Shown piece after piece: positions 62,006-64,000 of a stretch of DNA of 64,000 nt. The stretch is from Thermodesulfobacterium sp. TA1. Its GTDB lineage: Bacteria > Desulfobacterota > Thermodesulfobacteria > Thermodesulfobacteriales > Thermodesulfobacteriaceae. The stretch is taken from assembly GCF_008630935.1 (NCBI RefSeq), contig NZ_CP043908.1:186001-250000 (forward strand), in the 5' to 3' direction. The notes under the pieces are model-generated. The model saw nothing but the letters and a program-made list of their open reading frames with translations, was not told where the DNA came from and searched no databases. The position numbers and the translations under genes were made by a program. The number at the start of each line of letters is the position of its first letter. Position 1 is the stretch's first letter.

Positions 62006-62010
62006 AAAAG

Positions 62011-62817
62011 ATGTCTGAGATCAATATAAGAAACATTCGGTTATTTATAGCTTATGATGGGACAAATTATTTAGGATGGCAGATTCAACCTAAAGGACCT
62101 ACGGTCCAAGGAGTTATTCAAGAAATTTTATCTAAAATTCTTGGTCATAAGGTAACCTTAAAGGCTTCTGGTAGAACTGATGCTGGGGTACATGCTCTTT
62201 GTCAGGTTGCTCATTTTTTAACTACTTCAAATAGACCTTTAGAGGTGATTTTCAGGGCTTTAAATAGTCTTTTACCTCAAGACATTTCGGTATGGAAAAT
62301 AGAGGAGGTGGATTTTAAGTTTCATGCCCAAAAACATGCCCGGAAAAAAACCTATGTTTATCAGATATATAATTATCCTGTAAGAAATCCTCTTTTAAGG
62401 CTTTATTCTTGGTGGGTGCCAGAGCCTTTAAATTTAGAAGATATGAAAGCCTGCTTGCCTTTTATCATCGGAGAAAAAGATTTTGCCAGCTTTAGAAAGG
62501 CTGGGACAGACATTAAGACCACGGTAAGGACTATATATCAAGCTACTTTAGAAAGAGATTCTCAAAATCCTAATTTGATCCTTTTTACGATAGAAGGTCG
62601 AGGGTTTATGCGGTATATGGTGAGGAACATCGTTGGAGCCTTGGTTGAAGTAGGAAAAGGGAGGCTTACGGTAGAGGATTTTGAAAACATCCTTAAGGCC
62701 AGAGATCGAAAGATAGCCCCTCCTCCAGCACCTCCACAAGGTTTGTTTTTAAAAAAGGTTGAATATCTTGACATTCAAGTTTTAGAGAGTTATCCTCCTT
62801 TTGAGGTGAAAATTTAA
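62011..62817 (+). CDS. truA: tRNA pseudouridine(38-40) synthase
   Basis: 268 residues. IAYDGTNYLGWQIQPKGPTVQG, the catalytic Asp in ASGRTDAGVHALCQVAHF, and FMRYMVRNIVGALVEVG. It modifies the anticodon stem. Starts 5 nt after argC and ends 19 nt before hisB. Confidence 0.95.
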   Translation: MSEINIRNIRLFIAYDGTNYLGWQIQPKGPTVQGVIQEILSKILGHKVTLKASGRTDAGVHALCQVAHFLTTSNRPLEVIFRALNSLLPQDISVWKIEEVDFKFHAQKHARKKTYVYQIYNYPVRNPLLRLYSWWVPEPLNLEDMKACLPFIIGEKDFASFRKAGTDIKTTVRTIYQATLERDSQNPNLILFTIEGRGFMRYMVRNIVGALVEVGKGRLTVEDFENILKARDRKIAPPPAPPQGLFLKKVEYLDIQVLESYPPFEVKI

Positions 62818-62836
62818 ACAGTTTAAGGGGTTAATC

Positions 62837-63421
62837 ATGAAAGCGGTCGAGAAAAGACGTTATACTTTAGAAACTGAAGTAGAAATAAAGTTAGATTTAA
62901 ATGGAGAGTGGTTAGAGGAAAACATTATTAACACTGGGATAGGGTTTTTAGACCATATGCTTGAGCTTTTTGCCTATCATTCAGGTATTAAGCTCCAGAT
63001 AGAAGCAAGAGGAGACCTTGAGGTAGATTATCATCATACGGTAGAAGATATAGGTATTACCTTAGGTGAGGCTTTAGAAGAGGCTTTAGAAGATAGGAGA
63101 GGTATGGCGCGTTATGGAGAAGCTACCATTCCTATGGAAGAGGCTTTAACCCAAGTAGTGATAGACCTTGCTAAAAGACCTTGTTTTATTTTTTTGGTCT
63201 CTTTTCCCACTGAAAAAATCGGAGGTTTTGATACAGAACTTATCGAGGAGTTTTTAAGGGCTTTAGCGATGAACGGAAAGTTTACCCTTCATGTAAGAAA
63301 TTTTTATGGTAAAAACTCTCATCATATTGCCGAAAGTATATTTAAAGCTTTAGCCCACGCTTTTAAGAAGGCTTTAAGTCCTGTTTCTCAAGAAGTATTT
63401 TCCACTAAGGGTATCCTCTAA
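62837..63421 (+). CDS. hisB: Imidazoleglycerol-phosphate dehydratase
   Basis: 194 residues, monofunctional type (no phosphatase domain). Metal-binding His motifs GIGFLDHMLELFAYHSGI, DYHHTVEDIGITLGEAL and KNSHHIAESIFKALAHAFKKAL. Sixth step of histidine synthesis. The stop shares 4 nt with convergent cvpA. Confidence 0.96.
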   Translation: MKAVEKRRYTLETEVEIKLDLNGEWLEENIINTGIGFLDHMLELFAYHSGIKLQIEARGDLEVDYHHTVEDIGITLGEALEEALEDRRGMARYGEATIPMEEALTQVVIDLAKRPCFIFLVSFPTEKIGGFDTELIEEFLRALAMNGKFTLHVRNFYGKNSHHIAESIFKALAHAFKKALSPVSQEVFSTKGIL

Positions 63422-63924
63422 GTTAGAAGACCTCGTTCTTTAAGAAAGCTTTTCCAGCTTTTAGGAATTAAGGGAGAAGAAATATTTATAGTCTTTTCTA
63501 CGATAGGATAGGTTAGGGCAGTTCTTAAGGTATTTTTAGAGGCTGGATAGGGTATTATCAAAACAAGATAAAAGAAGGTTATAAAAAGAGAGGCCTTAAC
63601 AAGGCCTAACAAACCTCCTAAAATCCTGTCTGCTAATGTAAGATGCATTTTTCCCAAAAGAGTTACTAAAAGGAAGCCACCTAAAACAAAGCTAAAATAG
63701 ATCATAGCGAAGGCAAGGATAAAACTTAAGACAGGAAGGACCTTAGGGTTAGTAGTGGTTAGGCTGCCAACAAAAGGTGCAATCTTTATAGAAAACCATC
63801 CTGAGTAAAGAAAGGCAACCACCATACCTAAAAGGGAAGCTATGGTTCTTACAAATCCAGATAAAAAACCTCTTATCGTAAAATAACTTAAAATAGCTAA
63901 GGCAAAATAGTCAAACCATATCAT
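63418..63924 (-). CDS. CvpA-family membrane protein
   Basis: 168 residues, four to five membrane helices: FDYFALAILSYFTIRGFLSGFVRTIASLLGMVVAFLYSG (the CvpA start), then LADRILGGLLGLVKASLFITFFYLVLI. CvpA is tied to colicin V export and envelope stress in enterobacteria; its biochemical role is not fixed. It begins 1 nt after the gene upstream. Confidence 0.88.
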   Translation of the reverse strand: MIWFDYFALAILSYFTIRGFLSGFVRTIASLLGMVVAFLYSGWFSIKIAPFVGSLTTTNPKVLPVLSFILAFAMIYFSFVLGGFLLVTLLGKMHLTLADRILGGLLGLVKASLFITFFYLVLIIPYPASKNTLRTALTYPIVEKTINISSPLIPKSWKSFLKERGLLT

Positions 63925-63925
63925 T

Positions 63926-64000
63926 TTATTCTAACCACCAAAAGGTTTCAGTTTTAGTATCCTTTAGAAGGATACCTTTTTCTTGTAATTCTGTTCTTAT
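63926..64000 (-). CDS. C-terminal end of a probable cysteinyl-tRNA synthetase (partial)
   Basis: The last 24 codons, IRTELQEKGILLKDTKTETFWWLE then TAA. The wording IR.EL...GI.L.DT...T.W matches the extreme C-terminus of CysS. The rest of the gene lies beyond the window. The stop is 1 nt before the CvpA start, so the two are one transcript. Confidence 0.6.
   Translation of the reverse strand: MRTELQEKGILLKDTKTETFWWLE

Noticed and set aside
1-64000. CRISPR arrays, rRNA genes, prophage
   Set aside because: No regularly spaced repeats, no rRNA-like blocks and no phage structural or integrase genes were seen; the only tRNA found is tRNA-Leu.

Overview
The window reads as a chromosomal segment of a thermophilic, anaerobic, Gram-negative sulfate reducer with an AT-rich genome. 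The best fit is the Thermodesulfobacteriota, near Thermodesulfobacterium. The evidence is a dsrAB-dsrD dissimilatory sulfite reductase operon, a desulfoferrodoxin / rubredoxin / flavodiiron oxygen-defence cluster, two proteins of the DVU0298 family known from sulfate reducers, Lys/Glu-rich proteins, and outer-membrane signs (a beta-barrel porin, a lipobox lipoprotein, Tat genes). The taxonomic call is inferred from gene content; no database was searched.

Layout. 0-5 kb: porin, a small zinc ribbon, exonuclease III, and an anaerobic ribonucleotide reductase operon in which the glycyl-radical domain is a separate 58-residue gene. 5-12 kb: ruvB-panB, then rpmI-rplT-pheS-pheT-ihfA-merR. 12-15 kb: superoxide reductase, three tandem rubredoxins, a DsrE-like protein, a flavodiiron protein and a DVU0298-family protein. 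15-18.5 kb: prfB (with its +1 programmed frameshift), carA, ribF. 18.5-19.6 kb: a small helix-turn-helix gene and a gene-poor stretch holding the remains of an IS256-like element. 19.6-25 kb: deacetylase-like protein, rluD, coaE and, on the other strand, ribD, DUF1992, a membrane TPR protein, a flavin reductase and tRNA-Leu(CAA). 25-27.6 kb: yebC-ruvC-ruvA and an isochorismatase-like hydrolase.

27.6-31 kb: a Rieske protein, a cytochrome b and a multihaem cytochrome c with 12 haem motifs, probably a quinol:periplasmic cytochrome oxidoreductase. The cytochrome c frame is interrupted by one in-frame TGA. 31-43 kb: prmA, two radical SAM proteins, a periplasmic rhodanese, a DUF523-DUF1722 protein, leuA, a TPR lipoprotein, yjbQ, fabG, a Cys-rich protein, DUF1015, rsmA. 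43-49 kb: mltG, a TPR / DVU0298 / TPR run, fmdB, and ftsE-ftsX followed by a shrunken EnvC-like protein. 49.3-50.1 kb: a broken panE. 50.3-53.3 kb: dsrA-dsrB-dsrD. 53.4-60 kb (minus strand): ilvB-ilvN-transketolase-tatC-tatA, a YdcH-like protein and a slipin. 60-64 kb: rplM-rpsI, argC, truA, hisB, then cvpA and the end of a probable cysS on the minus strand.

How the genes fit together: DsrABD is the terminal sulfite-reducing system. The Rieske/b/multihaem complex could feed quinol electrons to periplasmic carriers, and the tatA/tatC genes could export the twin-arginine Rieske protein. The SOR-rubredoxin-FDP set would remove superoxide and oxygen. The rest is core biosynthesis (Leu, Val/Ile, Arg, His, riboflavin, CoA), translation, DNA repair and envelope maintenance. 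The gene packing is very tight: six of ten convergent gene pairs share a 4-nt stop-codon overlap.
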